DNA from: Chloroflexota bacterium
Lineage (GTDB): Bacteria > Chloroflexota > Anaerolineae > Anaerolineales > UBA4823
Direction: 5' to 3'
Assembly: GCA_030611505.1 (NCBI GenBank)
Contig: JAUWPO010000008.1
Coordinates: 1-35,168, forward strand
Length of the DNA stretch: 35,168 nt
Part shown: in pieces, positions 1-9,848 of the stretch
Layout of the letters: each line of letters begins with the position of its first letter
Position numbering within the stretch: the first letter of the stretch is position 1
Notes under the pieces: model-generated
Databases searched by the model: none
The model's input: the letters and a program-made list of their open reading frames with translations, nothing else
Told to the model about the DNA's origin: nothing
Program-made: the position numbers and the translations under genes

Positions 1-45
1 ATACCCCGTTCTATGTGATTTCCAGCGCCCCATCCCCCAACAAAA

Positions 46-137
46 GTGTGCGACATCAACCGTTTAAGGTGTGCGGCATACTCCGTTTAACCTGTGCGAC
101 TTACTCCGATTATGGTGTTCGGCTTGCTCCGTTTTAT
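46..137. repeat. Four tandem imperfect 23-bp repeats (consensus approx. gTGTGCGrCwTACTCCGTTTAAs); possible terminal repeats of an IS element remnant
   Basis: Units 46-68, 69-91, 92-114 and 115-137 align with exact 23-nt periodicity: gtgtgcgacatcaaccgtttaag / gtgtgcggcatactccgtttaac / ctgtgcgacttactccgattatg / gtgttcggcttgctccgttttat. Confidence 0.8.
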
Positions 138-204
138 GCATGCATGTCTGGCTTCAAGACGAATGTATTTAAACAAACTAATTTTTAATAAACAGGAGCT
201 TGTC

Positions 205-346
205 ATGCCCCGAATTCGTTGCTATTACATTGATTGTGTGTTCATAGATGATGGATACTGCGGCGCATCCGTGATTGAAAGTGATCCAGATATAGGTTGT
301 ATGACCGGTTGATACCGAAGTTGATGACCGCTGGGAGGATGAATAA
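205..346 (+). pseudogene. Decayed small Cys-rich acidic ORF (MPRIRCYYIDCVFIDDGYCGASVIESDPDIGCMTG, then frameshift to ..VDTEVDDRWEDE*)
   Basis: AGGAG ribosome-binding site before ATG 205; the frame stops at 310-312, but the +1 frame continues from 308 with an acidic tail VDTEVDDRWEDE to a TAA at 344, then DEFKADVW. Confidence 0.4.
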
Positions 347-483
347 GACGAATTCAAAGCTGATGTTTGGTCATTTGGAATAATTACTTCCTATGTAATT
401 ACGCGTATCCGCATAAATGAGTCGCATAATTCGCGCTTTTCAAAAATAATCTTCTATCAATTAAATCAACTGTGTACCTGTTT

Positions 484-513
484 AGAGCCTTTTAACTTAT
501 AAGGCTCTTTTTG
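484..513 (+). terminator. Rho-independent terminator
   Basis: AGAGCCTT (484-491) / AAGGCTCT (501-508) stem followed by a T-run. Confidence 0.7.
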
Positions 514-727
514 TTTCCTGGAAGTCAAATATGAGAAAATCAGTCGATACACCAGTGGTCAATGAATTATCTTTTACGGATGAGTGTGAATTATCCTATT
601 ACTGCCCGGCTAACTGATCATTTTATTAATAATTGGTTAGTAAAAATAATTTACTAGAAATTCATGAACATATTCACTTAAAATAGCGTATGTTTGCGAT
701 ATAATCACTCGAATAAGGTTGATAGTG

Positions 728-952
728 ATGAAATTATTGGATGTTAAAAGTGGGAAGAAGGTGTGCATTGTGGGTTTTGAAGGTTCACGAGGGGTGGAAC
801 TCAAACTTCGCCAATTGGGCTTGCTTCCGGGGGATACTGCTAAAGTCATTCGCCATGCACCTTTAGGAGGACCTATCCTTATCGAATGTAAAGGCAGACG
901 AATAGCTTTGGGCAGGGGGATTGCAGTCCAGATCCTTGTTGAGGAAGTTTGA
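728..952 (+). CDS. feoA: Ferrous iron transport protein A (FeoA, SH3-like)
   Basis: Small FeoA-like domain (KLRQLGLLPGDTAKVIRHAPLGGPI) directly upstream of and overlapping FeoB; TATAAT at 700-705. Confidence 0.85.
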   Translation: MKLLDVKSGKKVCIVGFEGSRGVELKLRQLGLLPGDTAKVIRHAPLGGPILIECKGRRIALGRGIAVQILVEEV

Positions 953-2862
953 TGCGTTTTGCACTCATCGGTCAACCCAACTGCGGAAAAAGTACGTTAT
1001 TCAATCATGTGGCTGGTTATAAAGCCGAAACGGGTAATTTCGCGGGAACTACTGTTACATATACCGAAAGTAAAATTCTTGTATCGGGCGAAAAAATAGA
1101 CTTAGTTGACCTTCCAGGTACGTATTCTTTATCGGGGATGAATCCGGCAGAAAAGGTGACACTGCAATATTTGACTTCACGAGAAGTCAGTGTGATCATA
1201 AATGTTGTTGATGCTTCTCACCTTGCTCAGGGTCTGGGACTAACTGTTGAATTATTAGAAATGCAGAAGCCTTTAGTGGTGGCACTAAACATGATGGATG
1301 AAGCTGCCAGGGAAGGAATGACTATCGATATACCCGAATTACAAAGCTTATTAGGCACACCTGTAGTACCCTTGATAGCCAGTAAAGGGCGAGGAGTACG
1401 CAATTTATTTGTGACGGCGCATTACGTTGCCAAACAGGATAATCCTCCTAAAAGGTTGACTTATGCTAAAGATCTCGAGGAAGTTATCCTGGAAATTGCC
1501 GGAAATTTGGATGGGAAAGCAGCCATACTTGAACCCGAACCCTTCGCGATCAAGCTATTAGAAGGCGATATACAGTGGCAAGGTCAAATCCATGATGAAT
1601 ATCCACAGTTGCTGCCAAAATTAAACCACGCACAATTAATGATAGAGCAAACCAGAGGTCAATCAGCTGACTGGGTTATAAGTGGGGAGCGTCAAGCCCT
1701 GGCGACAAACCTCGCTAGTGCTGTTGTGCTCCAGGGTGAGCGTCGTGTTTCCTGGCGCGATCGAATCGACGACATTTTACTGCATCCTGTTTTCGGATAC
1801 GTCGCCCTCGTCCTGATCATGTTTCTATTCTTTGAAATTGTTTATGGGATAGGAAGTATATTGGAGACCCCGCTTCTTAATATCTTCTCCCAGTTGGAAG
1901 TTTTCTTGGACAACTTATTCGGCGCTGATAAACTTTTAGGAGCCTCTCTGATCGGCATTGTGCAAGGAATAGCGGGAGGAGTGGCAATCGTCTTTCCCTA
2001 CTTGGTCCCATTTCTATTGGGGTTAGGCTTTCTCGAAGATATTGGTTATCTGCCAAGAATTGCTTTCCTCATGGATACCTTGATGAAACGGATTGGTCTT
2101 CATGGAAATGCTATCGTTCCTTTTATTTTAGGTTATGGATGTAATGTGCCGGCAGTTATGTCCACCCGTATGTTGGAAAATCGCAGAGATCGCTTCCTGG
2201 CAGCAGCATTATCTACCCTTGTCCCTTGTGCCGCGCGGATTGCTGTTGTGTTTGGACTTGTCGCTTTTTATTTAGGACCTACTGTCGCACTTGCGATATA
2301 TTTCTTTAATTTAATTGTGATTGCCATCACTGGGCGAATTTTATCCGGCTTGTTACCCGAAAAAACACCAGGGCTAATTTTGGAGATGCCAGTTTACCGT
2401 ATTCCTACATTTCGAACTGTTATTCACAAAACCTGGTTTCGATTACATGAGTTTGTAGTTGAAGCTTGGCCAATCCTGATTGCTGGAAGTCTAGTCCTAG
2501 CCATCCTTATTTATTATAATTTGGACAATAACATAAACACCTTAGTGCGACCAATTACCTGGATTCTGGGATTACCTGCTGCAGTGGGTCTTCCTTTAAT
2601 TTTTGGAATCCTTCGCAAAGAACTTTCCCTGGTGATGCTGTATCAAGCTTTAGGAGGTGTGGATTTTTCCGACGTCCTGACCTCTGTGCATTTGATCACA
2701 TATGCTGTGTTTGTGGTATTTTATATCCCATGCTTGGCAACCTTGGCAGTCCTGAAACGAGAACTTGGTACTCGAAATATGGTTATAATCACGTTGTTGA
2801 CAGTTGTTATAGCGATGATCGCAGCTCAGATTGCTCGCCTCCTGGCGACAATTTTGTTGTAA
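952..2862 (+). CDS. feoB: Ferrous iron transporter FeoB
   Basis: N-terminal G domain (GQPNCGKSTLFN, DLPGTYSL, NMMDE) plus polytopic Gate/Nucleoside_recog region; ATG 952 overlaps the feoA TGA. Confidence 0.95.
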   Translation: MRFALIGQPNCGKSTLFNHVAGYKAETGNFAGTTVTYTESKILVSGEKIDLVDLPGTYSLSGMNPAEKVTLQYLTSREVSVIINVVDASHLAQGLGLTVELLEMQKPLVVALNMMDEAAREGMTIDIPELQSLLGTPVVPLIASKGRGVRNLFVTAHYVAKQDNPPKRLTYAKDLEEVILEIAGNLDGKAAILEPEPFAIKLLEGDIQWQGQIHDEYPQLLPKLNHAQLMIEQTRGQSADWVISGERQALATNLASAVVLQGERRVSWRDRIDDILLHPVFGYVALVLIMFLFFEIVYGIGSILETPLLNIFSQLEVFLDNLFGADKLLGASLIGIVQGIAGGVAIVFPYLVPFLLGLGFLEDIGYLPRIAFLMDTLMKRIGLHGNAIVPFILGYGCNVPAVMSTRMLENRRDRFLAAALSTLVPCAARIAVVFGLVAFYLGPTVALAIYFFNLIVIAITGRILSGLLPEKTPGLILEMPVYRIPTFRTVIHKTWFRLHEFVVEAWPILIAGSLVLAILIYYNLDNNINTLVRPITWILGLPAAVGLPLIFGILRKELSLVMLYQALGGVDFSDVLTSVHLITYAVFVVFYIPCLATLAVLKRELGTRNMVIITLLTVVIAMIAAQIARLLATILL

Positions 2863-2923
2863 TGATAACTAATAAAAGAAAATCTAATTAAGGAAAAATT
2901 AATTTATTTTGTTGGTGCTTATT

Positions 2924-3490
2924 ATGCCTCTTTTTGATCACTTCGATATTATCGCCCCTTTATATGATAAGGTATTTAAAATACAGGAGCCTGAGAATCT
3001 AATTGGATATCTAAATTTGCCGATTTCTGGAGCCTTATTAGATGCAGGCGGAGGAACAGGTCGGGTCTCTGAGACTATGAGGGAATTAGTTTCTTCAATT
3101 GTAATTGCGGACCTGTCGATCGAGATGTTACGGAAGGCGGACGATAAAGATGGATTAAAGACAGTCTGCTCTCACACTGAATTTCTACCATTCCCTGACG
3201 AATCTTTCGAGCGCATTCTAATGGTGGATGCTCTCCATCACGTGTGCAATCATCGGGAAACTTCTAATGATTTATGGCGGGTTCTAACAAGGGGAGGAAG
3301 AATTGTTATTGAAGAACCAAATATTAATGTACTCTCTGTGAAAATGCTTGCTCTGGCAGAGAAACTGGCTTTAATGCGAAGTTCATTTATTCCTCCGTCG
3401 CGAATCCAATCTTTGTTCGATTATCCTAACGTCAAGACAAGGATAGAGATCGAAAGCTATAATGCTTGGATAATCATCGACAAAACATAA
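2924..3490 (+). CDS. SAM-dependent class I methyltransferase
   Basis: LLDAGGGTGRVSE motif I, HTEFLPFPDESFERILMVDALHH; start placed at ATG 2924 within ORF 2909-3490. Confidence 0.8.
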   Translation: MPLFDHFDIIAPLYDKVFKIQEPENLIGYLNLPISGALLDAGGGTGRVSETMRELVSSIVIADLSIEMLRKADDKDGLKTVCSHTEFLPFPDESFERILMVDALHHVCNHRETSNDLWRVLTRGGRIVIEEPNINVLSVKMLALAEKLALMRSSFIPPSRIQSLFDYPNVKTRIEIESYNAWIIIDKT

Positions 3491-3511
3491 TATGCAATAC
3501 AATATGATGGT

Positions 3512-4615
3512 TTAACAAATTCTGGGTAGCATTTCCCCGGAAAGGATACCGACGACACGCGTGCTTCCAATGGGGGTCCTCATTAAGACGCGAGATTGTG
3601 GTTCTGGCTTCACCTCACCAATGATCACAGCTTCTTCCCCATAGCGTTCCGCATGCATTGCTTCTATCACATTGTCAGCATCATCACGACCAACGATAAC
3701 AATTAACTTGCCTTCATTAGCAATAAAGAGTGGGTCGAAACCCAAGATTTCGCATGCAGCAGCGACTCCTGGTTTAATAGGTATGCTGTTCTCTTCTAAG
3801 AAAATACAAACTTTAGATTGGCGTGCTATTTCGTTAAGGCTGGTTGCCAATCCGCCACGAGTGGGATCACGCATTGTGTGTACCTGATTGCTCACATTCA
3901 GTATGGCATTAACAAGGTGATTCAAAGGAGCGATGTCACTTTGAATTCCCGATGTGAATCCTAATTCTTGGCGTGCTTCCAAGACTGCGATTCCGTGATC
4001 ACCAATTGAACCGGACAGGATAACAATATCACCTGGTTGGGCATTTGCCCCACTTATTTCCAATCCAGGCGGCACAATTCCGATACCGGTTGTGTTGATA
4101 TACAACAAATCTGCTTTTCCCTTCTGAACAACCTTTGTATCCCCTGCTATGATTGTGATATTCGCTTCGAGTGCTGCATCGTGCATTGATCCCACGACTT
4201 TTTCTAAAACCTCGAAGTTTAATCCTTCTTCAAGGATAAAACCGGCAGTTAAATAATTTGGTGTTGCTCCCATCATAGCGACATCGTTTACAGTTCCACA
4301 AACTGCCAGGCGACCTATATCACCACCTGGAAAGAATAACGGCCAGACAACGTGAGAGTCTGTGCTAATCGCTAGGCGTCCACTAATTTCTTCTCCAAAT
4401 CCTTGGTCTAGGATAACTCCAACAACTCCCGCATCGTCATTAGCGCGTAAATATGGGTTGTCGAATGGCGGCAAGAACATGCTGGCAATGAGGTCTTGAG
4501 ACATCTGCCCGCCGCTTCCGTGTCCTAAAACGACCTTTTTTTTATGCTGTAGGGGCACAGGACAGGCAGGTCCTTGCATGTCTGGAAAGTTTTTAGTCAT
4601 TTTATGTCTACTCAA
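3512..4615 (-). CDS. hypE: Hydrogenase expression/formation protein HypE
   Basis: PurM/SelD-like protein, VVLGHGSGGQMSQDLI, canonical C-terminal PRIC. Confidence 0.95.
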   Translation of the reverse strand: MSRHKMTKNFPDMQGPACPVPLQHKKKVVLGHGSGGQMSQDLIASMFLPPFDNPYLRANDDAGVVGVILDQGFGEEISGRLAISTDSHVVWPLFFPGGDIGRLAVCGTVNDVAMMGATPNYLTAGFILEEGLNFEVLEKVVGSMHDAALEANITIIAGDTKVVQKGKADLLYINTTGIGIVPPGLEISGANAQPGDIVILSGSIGDHGIAVLEARQELGFTSGIQSDIAPLNHLVNAILNVSNQVHTMRDPTRGGLATSLNEIARQSKVCIFLEENSIPIKPGVAAACEILGFDPLFIANEGKLIVIVGRDDADNVIEAMHAERYGEEAVIIGEVKPEPQSRVLMRTPIGSTRVVGILSGEMLPRIC

Positions 4616-4645
4616 TATATTTTAAGAGCGTAATTAAGATACAAA

Positions 4646-5743
4646 TCAGGATGGAATATTTTTCCCAGAATACTGGTAATATGCTGCACATGCGCCTTCA
4701 GATGAAACCATGGTTGCTCCTAAGGGATATTCGGGTGTGCACTGGCTTCCAAAAGCTGGGCAGTCAGGAGGTTTTTTCAAACCTTGTAGAATTTGACCAG
4801 CAATACAAATTGATGATTCCTCTGTTTGAATTTGATCAACTGAAAATCGATTTAGTGCATTAAATTGAGAAAACTCGGGACGCAAGCACCATCCGCTATT
4901 GGGGATTTCTCCAATTCCCCGCCATTTGCGATCACATTCCAAAAATACCTCGTTGATCACCGCTTGAGCTTGACGATTCCCTTCGTAAGTAACCAATCGA
5001 GGATAACCGTTCTCTACATCGGCCCGTGTTTCCTCTAACTGGTTTACTGTCATCAGAATTCCACGTAATATATCAACAGGCTCAAAGCCAGTCACGACAA
5101 TAGGAACGCCGAATTTATTTGCGATGGGAGGATATTCCCAATAACCCATTACCGTACATACGTGTCCAGCCGCGAGAAAGCCTTGCACACGATTATGCGG
5201 TGAGCTTAAGATTATATACATGGCAGGAGGGACGCGCACATGCGATACTAATATACTAAAATTGCTTAATCTCAAGGCTTTTGCTTGAATGACACTCATA
5301 GCATTGGCTGGAGCCGTTGTCTCGAAGCCAATCGCGAAGAAAACAACTTGTTGTTCGGGATTCTGCTGAGCGATTTCTATGGCATCCAGAGGGGAATATA
5401 CAACGCGAATATCACCACCTGAAGCCCTTACTGAGAATAGATCACGGCTAGAACCAGGAACCCGAAGCATATCGCCGTAAGAAGTAAATATTACACCTGG
5501 TTGGGACGCAATTTCCTGGGCTTTATCAATTAATTCTAACGAGGTGACACATACGGGACAACCAGGACCGTGAACAAGTTCGATTTCATCAGGAAGCAGT
5601 TGATCAAGACCATAGCGCATGATTGAATGGGTCTGACCTCCACATATTTCCATTAAAACCCAAGGTCGCGTTACAGTACGATGAATTTCATCCAGTACTG
5701 CGTGTGCTAGTTCAGGATCACGAAATTCAGTTAAGTATTTCAT
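4646..5743 (-). CDS. hypD: Hydrogenase formation protein HypD
   Basis: [32 protein letters not shown] and C-terminal Cys-rich motifs. Confidence 0.95.
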   Translation of the reverse strand: MKYLTEFRDPELAHAVLDEIHRTVTRPWVLMEICGGQTHSIMRYGLDQLLPDEIELVHGPGCPVCVTSLELIDKAQEIASQPGVIFTSYGDMLRVPGSSRDLFSVRASGGDIRVVYSPLDAIEIAQQNPEQQVVFFAIGFETTAPANAMSVIQAKALRLSNFSILVSHVRVPPAMYIILSSPHNRVQGFLAAGHVCTVMGYWEYPPIANKFGVPIVVTGFEPVDILRGILMTVNQLEETRADVENGYPRLVTYEGNRQAQAVINEVFLECDRKWRGIGEIPNSGWCLRPEFSQFNALNRFSVDQIQTEESSICIAGQILQGLKKPPDCPAFGSQCTPEYPLGATMVSSEGACAAYYQYSGKNIPS

Positions 5744-5795
5744 AGTTTGATTAAGAACCTTATGATTTATTTTTTAATTCAGTATGACAGAAAGA

Positions 5796-6050
5796 TCAAT
5801 CCATTTCTTGTGAGAGCTCCGCATTTACATCGACAATTTGGCGAATGATATCAAGTGTCTCTTGGGCATCTTGCTCACTGATCAAGTTGAGTGCGAATCC
5901 AACATGTACAAGTGTATAATCGCCTACCTTGGCCTCTGGCACGTATGCGAGACAAGCCTCACGGGTAACCCCGCTGAAATCAATTTTTCCCATCAACAGG
6001 TCATTATTATCATAGATTTCTATAATCTTTCCTGGTATACCTAAGCACAT
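5796..6050 (-). CDS. hypC: Hydrogenase assembly chaperone HypC
   Basis: MCLGIPGKIIEI start and small size; located in hyp operon. Confidence 0.95.
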   Translation of the reverse strand: MCLGIPGKIIEIYDNNDLLMGKIDFSGVTREACLAYVPEAKVGDYTLVHVGFALNLISEQDAQETLDIIRQIVDVNAELSQEMD

Positions 6051-6085
6051 ATGAATATTACTCCTAGAAACATATTATATATTGG

Positions 6086-8518
6086 CTATGGAGAACTTTG
6101 ATATCTTCTTGCGGCGATAACGGCTTGACCCAATGATATCCCACCATCGTTGCATGGGACCTGGCGATGGGTCAAGACTGTAAATGAGTGTATGCGCAAG
6201 AGTTCTACAGTTTTTCGAAACAGTGTTAAATTTTGCCAAACACCTCCGCTCAATGCGATTGTGGATATATTATGCTCTTCGCGGAGTATTGTACAAAGGT
6301 TCATTACGATTTCAGCAACGCTGTTATGAAAACGAGCAGATATGATTGATGCTGGGACATTTTTGTTTAGATCGTCGACAATCGAATTTATTAATGGAGT
6401 GGGATCGATTGTCCTCGTCACATTATCAGCAGTATTGTTTCCACTGTAATCTATTTCAATGTTAAATGGATAAGCACCTTTGACGTCTGGGTCAACCAAC
6501 GCCTCAAGCTCGATGGCTGCTTGAGCTTCATAGTTGATTTCTTGTCGCACACCGATGAGTGCGGAGACTGCATCAAATAGCCGTCCCATACTGGAAGTGA
6601 GCGGAGAGTTTAATCCTGTTAGGATTTGGCGATCTAGAATATCAAGAAGGGGCATACTTGCTGTAGATTTCTGCGCTGCATATTCTACTGAAGGGAAATT
6701 ATCTGACCACTCGATTCCTGACTGAGCCAGCCAAACCAAAGCCATTCTCCAAGGTTCACGTATGGCTTTATCACCACCGGGCAGGGTAACATATCTCAAG
6801 TGACAAGGTCGCTCATATTGAAGATAATCTGACAATAAGAATTCCCCTCCCCATATAGCACCATCCTCTCCATAACCCGTACCATCAAATGATACCCCGA
6901 TTACTTTCTCATCATTTCCATGATTGTTTTCCGCCATGCAGGCTGCAATATGGGCGTGATGGTGCTGTATTCCAAAAGCACTTAGTCCTTCCTGTTCGGC
7001 ACGTTCGAGAGCATACCGGGTAGCCATATAATCGGGATGGAGGTCGTAAGCGAGTACATCTGGAGAGATACGAAAAAGACGTTCGTAATGGGTTATCCCA
7101 TTTTCAAAGGATAGAAAAGTTTCGTAATTTTCTAAGTCACCAATATGATGACTCACAAACGCATAATTATTGGTTGCGAGGCAAAATGTATTCTTTAATT
7201 CGGCTCCTGCTGCTAAAATAGGTGGTACTTCAAAAGGTAAATGCACCGGGAAAGGTGCATAGCCACGCGAACGTCTGACAGGCAATGTGATCGATGATTG
7301 GTTGTCTGAAGAATCAATAAAAACACGAAATACCGAATCGTCACAACGAGTGTGAATCGGCCGGTTGTGCATCAGGAAAGCATCCGATAGCATTGAAAGA
7401 TTTATCCGGGCTTCTTCGTTTTCAACTGCGATTGGCTCTTCGCTTAAATTTCCGCTGGTCATAACGAGTACTGAGGGTATATTAAAAGACTGCGAATTCT
7501 CATCAAGTTTTGCGAAGAGTAAATAGTGTAAAGGGGTATAAGGGAGCATAACGCCGATAGTTTGTTGTCCAGGTGCGATTTCAGAGACGATAGGGGAGCC
7601 AGGACGCCTCTCCAGAATGACAACCGGGCGTTGGCGAGATTCGAGCAAATTTTTTTCTTCTCTGTTTACCAAACAATGAGTCTCGATTGTCATAATATCA
7701 GGCATCATTAGGGCAAAAGGTTTGTCCACACGAAGTTTACGATTACGCAATTCAAACACAGCATTACGGTTTAAAGCGTCACAAGCGAGGTGAAACCCAC
7801 CTAATCCTTTAATGGCTACGGTCTTTCCACCTGACAACAATTGTTGGGTTAGAACAATTGATTCAATTGAAGCTTGATTGTTGAATTGTAGATTGAGGTT
7901 ATTAAAACCCGGCTCCAATTTGGTTATTTTATCGTCATTTCCTTCCAACCATACAGAAGGACCGCATTCGGGGCAGGCAACAGGTTGGGCATGAAAGCGC
8001 CTGTTTGCCGGGTCGCCGTATTCGGCAGTGCAGTATTGGCACATTTCAAAAGCAGCCATGGTCGTATTGGGTCTATCATAAGGGATATCTTCAATGATCG
8101 TAAAACGAGGACCGCAATTTGTACAATTAATAAATGGATAATGGTACCTATGATCTTCCGGATCGAATAACTCGTGCAGGCAGTCATCGCAAATGCTAAC
8201 GTCTGGAGAAATGGGTTGAAAGGCTTGCGGGATGACTTTGGAATGGAGGATCTCAAAGGTTGAGTAACTGTTCGGCTGACGAGTTGCAACGATTATCTTA
8301 TCTATTTGCGCCAGCGGTGGAGCCTCTACTTCTAACAGTTCAGTAAATGCTTCAAGCACCTGTGAAGTACCATCAGCTTCAATATCAACCCCAGCGGAGG
8401 TATTACGTACCCATCCAGTGAGATTTAAACGCTTTGCTAAGCCATAAACAAACGGTCGAAATCCAACACCTTGGACGATACCTGTAACATGAATGCGGAC
8501 ACCACTTGTTTGGCTCAT
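6086..8518 (-). CDS. hypF: Carbamoyltransferase HypF
   Basis: Acylphosphatase start (VTGIVQGVGFRPFVYGLA), Cys4 zinc-finger pair, YrdC-like and Kae1-like domains. Confidence 0.96.
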   Translation of the reverse strand: MSQTSGVRIHVTGIVQGVGFRPFVYGLAKRLNLTGWVRNTSAGVDIEADGTSQVLEAFTELLEVEAPPLAQIDKIIVATRQPNSYSTFEILHSKVIPQAFQPISPDVSICDDCLHELFDPEDHRYHYPFINCTNCGPRFTIIEDIPYDRPNTTMAAFEMCQYCTAEYGDPANRRFHAQPVACPECGPSVWLEGNDDKITKLEPGFNNLNLQFNNQASIESIVLTQQLLSGGKTVAIKGLGGFHLACDALNRNAVFELRNRKLRVDKPFALMMPDIMTIETHCLVNREEKNLLESRQRPVVILERRPGSPIVSEIAPGQQTIGVMLPYTPLHYLLFAKLDENSQSFNIPSVLVMTSGNLSEEPIAVENEEARINLSMLSDAFLMHNRPIHTRCDDSVFRVFIDSSDNQSSITLPVRRSRGYAPFPVHLPFEVPPILAAGAELKNTFCLATNNYAFVSHHIGDLENYETFLSFENGITHYERLFRISPDVLAYDLHPDYMATRYALERAEQEGLSAFGIQHHHAHIAACMAENNHGNDEKVIGVSFDGTGYGEDGAIWGGEFLLSDYLQYERPCHLRYVTLPGGDKAIREPWRMALVWLAQSGIEWSDNFPSVEYAAQKSTASMPLLDILDRQILTGLNSPLTSSMGRLFDAVSALIGVRQEINYEAQAAIELEALVDPDVKGAYPFNIEIDYSGNNTADNVTRTIDPTPLINSIVDDLNKNVPASIISARFHNSVAEIVMNLCTILREEHNISTIALSGGVWQNLTLFRKTVELLRIHSFTVLTHRQVPCNDGGISLGQAVIAARRYQSSP

Positions 8519-8570
8519 GGATTTAATTCAATCAGAATTGAGAACGGTAAATTTGTTTCCTGTTGACGCA

Positions 8571-9236
8571 TTAGATAATTCGATTCGATTGGGTTTGTTG
8601 CAGCACCCAACTAATCCATGAATCTAAGCCCTCTTGTGTGCTGCATGAAAGCGGGAAAGTTAATAACCCGGGGTTTAATACTTCGACTCCTCGACGAAAA
8701 TAATCCATATCGAAAGGGACGTACGGTAATAGATCAATTTTGTTTATGACTAAAGCGTCAACGCCTCGATACATACCGGGATATTTATAAGGTTTATCAT
8801 CTCCCTCAGGGATTGAGGAAATTAGAACGTTTTTATGTGTGCCCAATTTAAAACTTGCCGGACAGATCAGATTACCAACGTTTTCTACGATCAATAAATC
8901 GATTTCATCTAGTTCAATCTGTCGTAATGCACTTTGAAGCATTACAGCGTCCAAATGGCATTCACCACCGGTATTTATTTGAACAGCAACAGCGCCGGCA
9001 GAAGCAGCACGATCAGCATCTATACTAGTGGCTACGTCACCATCAATAACTGCTAACCTTAGGAGTTCAGCAAGGTTTTTAATGGTCAGTTCAATGAGCG
9101 ACGTTTTCCCGCCGCCAGGAGAAGCCATAAGATTCATAGAGTAAATTCTTGCATTGTCTAATCTAGCGCGATTTTGAGAAGCAATGCGGTCATTTGCACT
9201 CATGATCTTTTCTACGACTGGAACTCGTATTGTCAT
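8571..9236 (-). CDS. hypB: Hydrogenase nickel incorporation GTPase HypB
   Basis: ASPGGGKTSLIE P-loop, ENVGNLICPASF, NKIDLLPY. Confidence 0.95.
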   Translation of the reverse strand: MTIRVPVVEKIMSANDRIASQNRARLDNARIYSMNLMASPGGGKTSLIELTIKNLAELLRLAVIDGDVATSIDADRAASAGAVAVQINTGGECHLDAVMLQSALRQIELDEIDLLIVENVGNLICPASFKLGTHKNVLISSIPEGDDKPYKYPGMYRGVDALVINKIDLLPYVPFDMDYFRRGVEVLNPGLLTFPLSCSTQEGLDSWISWVLQQTQSNRII

Positions 9237-9290
9237 GATAGCACTCCGATTGGCAATAAATAGATTTTGTTCTGCGATATTAGCATAAAA

Positions 9291-9632
9291 TTACTCCACG
9301 TCAATCGACTCTAAAAAAAATTCCTTGCCTGCAACGATGTCTATTTGTAGACTGCCGCAATCTGGACAGACAAGTTCATTTCCTTGTAGCTTGTACCGTT
9401 CACCGCAGACTTTGCATTCAAATTCCGCATTAATTCTGTTGAAATTAAGCTTTGCCCCCTCAGCAATTGTATCACTTGAAATAATATCCCAATAAAACTG
9501 GATTGAATCATCTACAATGGAAGCTAATTCCCCAATTACAATATTTATGCTCATAATACGGGAAGCATTGGCTGCTTTTCCATGACGTAGTGCTATTTCC
9601 AAAACATTTTGTGTGACGGGTAGTTCATGCAT
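9291..9632 (-). CDS. hypA: Hydrogenase nickel insertion protein HypA
   Basis: MHELPVTQNVLEIAL start, CKVCGERY...CPDCGS zinc motif. Confidence 0.96.
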   Translation of the reverse strand: MHELPVTQNVLEIALRHGKAANASRIMSINIVIGELASIVDDSIQFYWDIISSDTIAEGAKLNFNRINAEFECKVCGERYKLQGNELVCPDCGSLQIDIVAGKEFFLESIDVE

Positions 9633-9747
9633 TTTTGATCATTTGCAAGGATAAAATAACTGTAGGATATACTAACATCACCAATTTCGAAAAAATCAGA
9701 TTTGTCATGTTAGAAGAATGCCATAGCGCTAAGATGAATTTGTTGTC

Positions 9748-9777
9748 AAAACGCTCCACCGTTTTTTTTGTGGAGCG
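9748..9777 (-). terminator. Rho-independent terminator downstream of the tatA-VKOR operon
   Basis: CGCTCCAC (9752-9759) / GTGGAGCG (9770-9777); on the minus strand the stem is followed by TTTTG. Confidence 0.6.
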
Positions 9778-9848
9778 CCTGCAATTATCTACCCGTTCTA
9801 AATAATTGGCAAATGTTGAATAATATTTGAATTTTCACTTTCAACTTA

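Noticed and set aside
637-975. 112-aa minus-strand ORF antisense to feoA
   Set aside because: Fully overlaps a well-supported feoA/feoB coding frame; no recognisable domain.
7924-8289. 121-aa minus-strand ORF within hypF
   Set aside because: Alternate frame of the same strand inside the conserved hypF zinc-finger region; artefact of codon composition.
9672-9713. CTAACAT / ATGTTAG inverted repeat upstream of hypA
   Set aside because: Arms separated by 28 nt in AT-rich DNA with no clear promoter alignment; too weak to claim.
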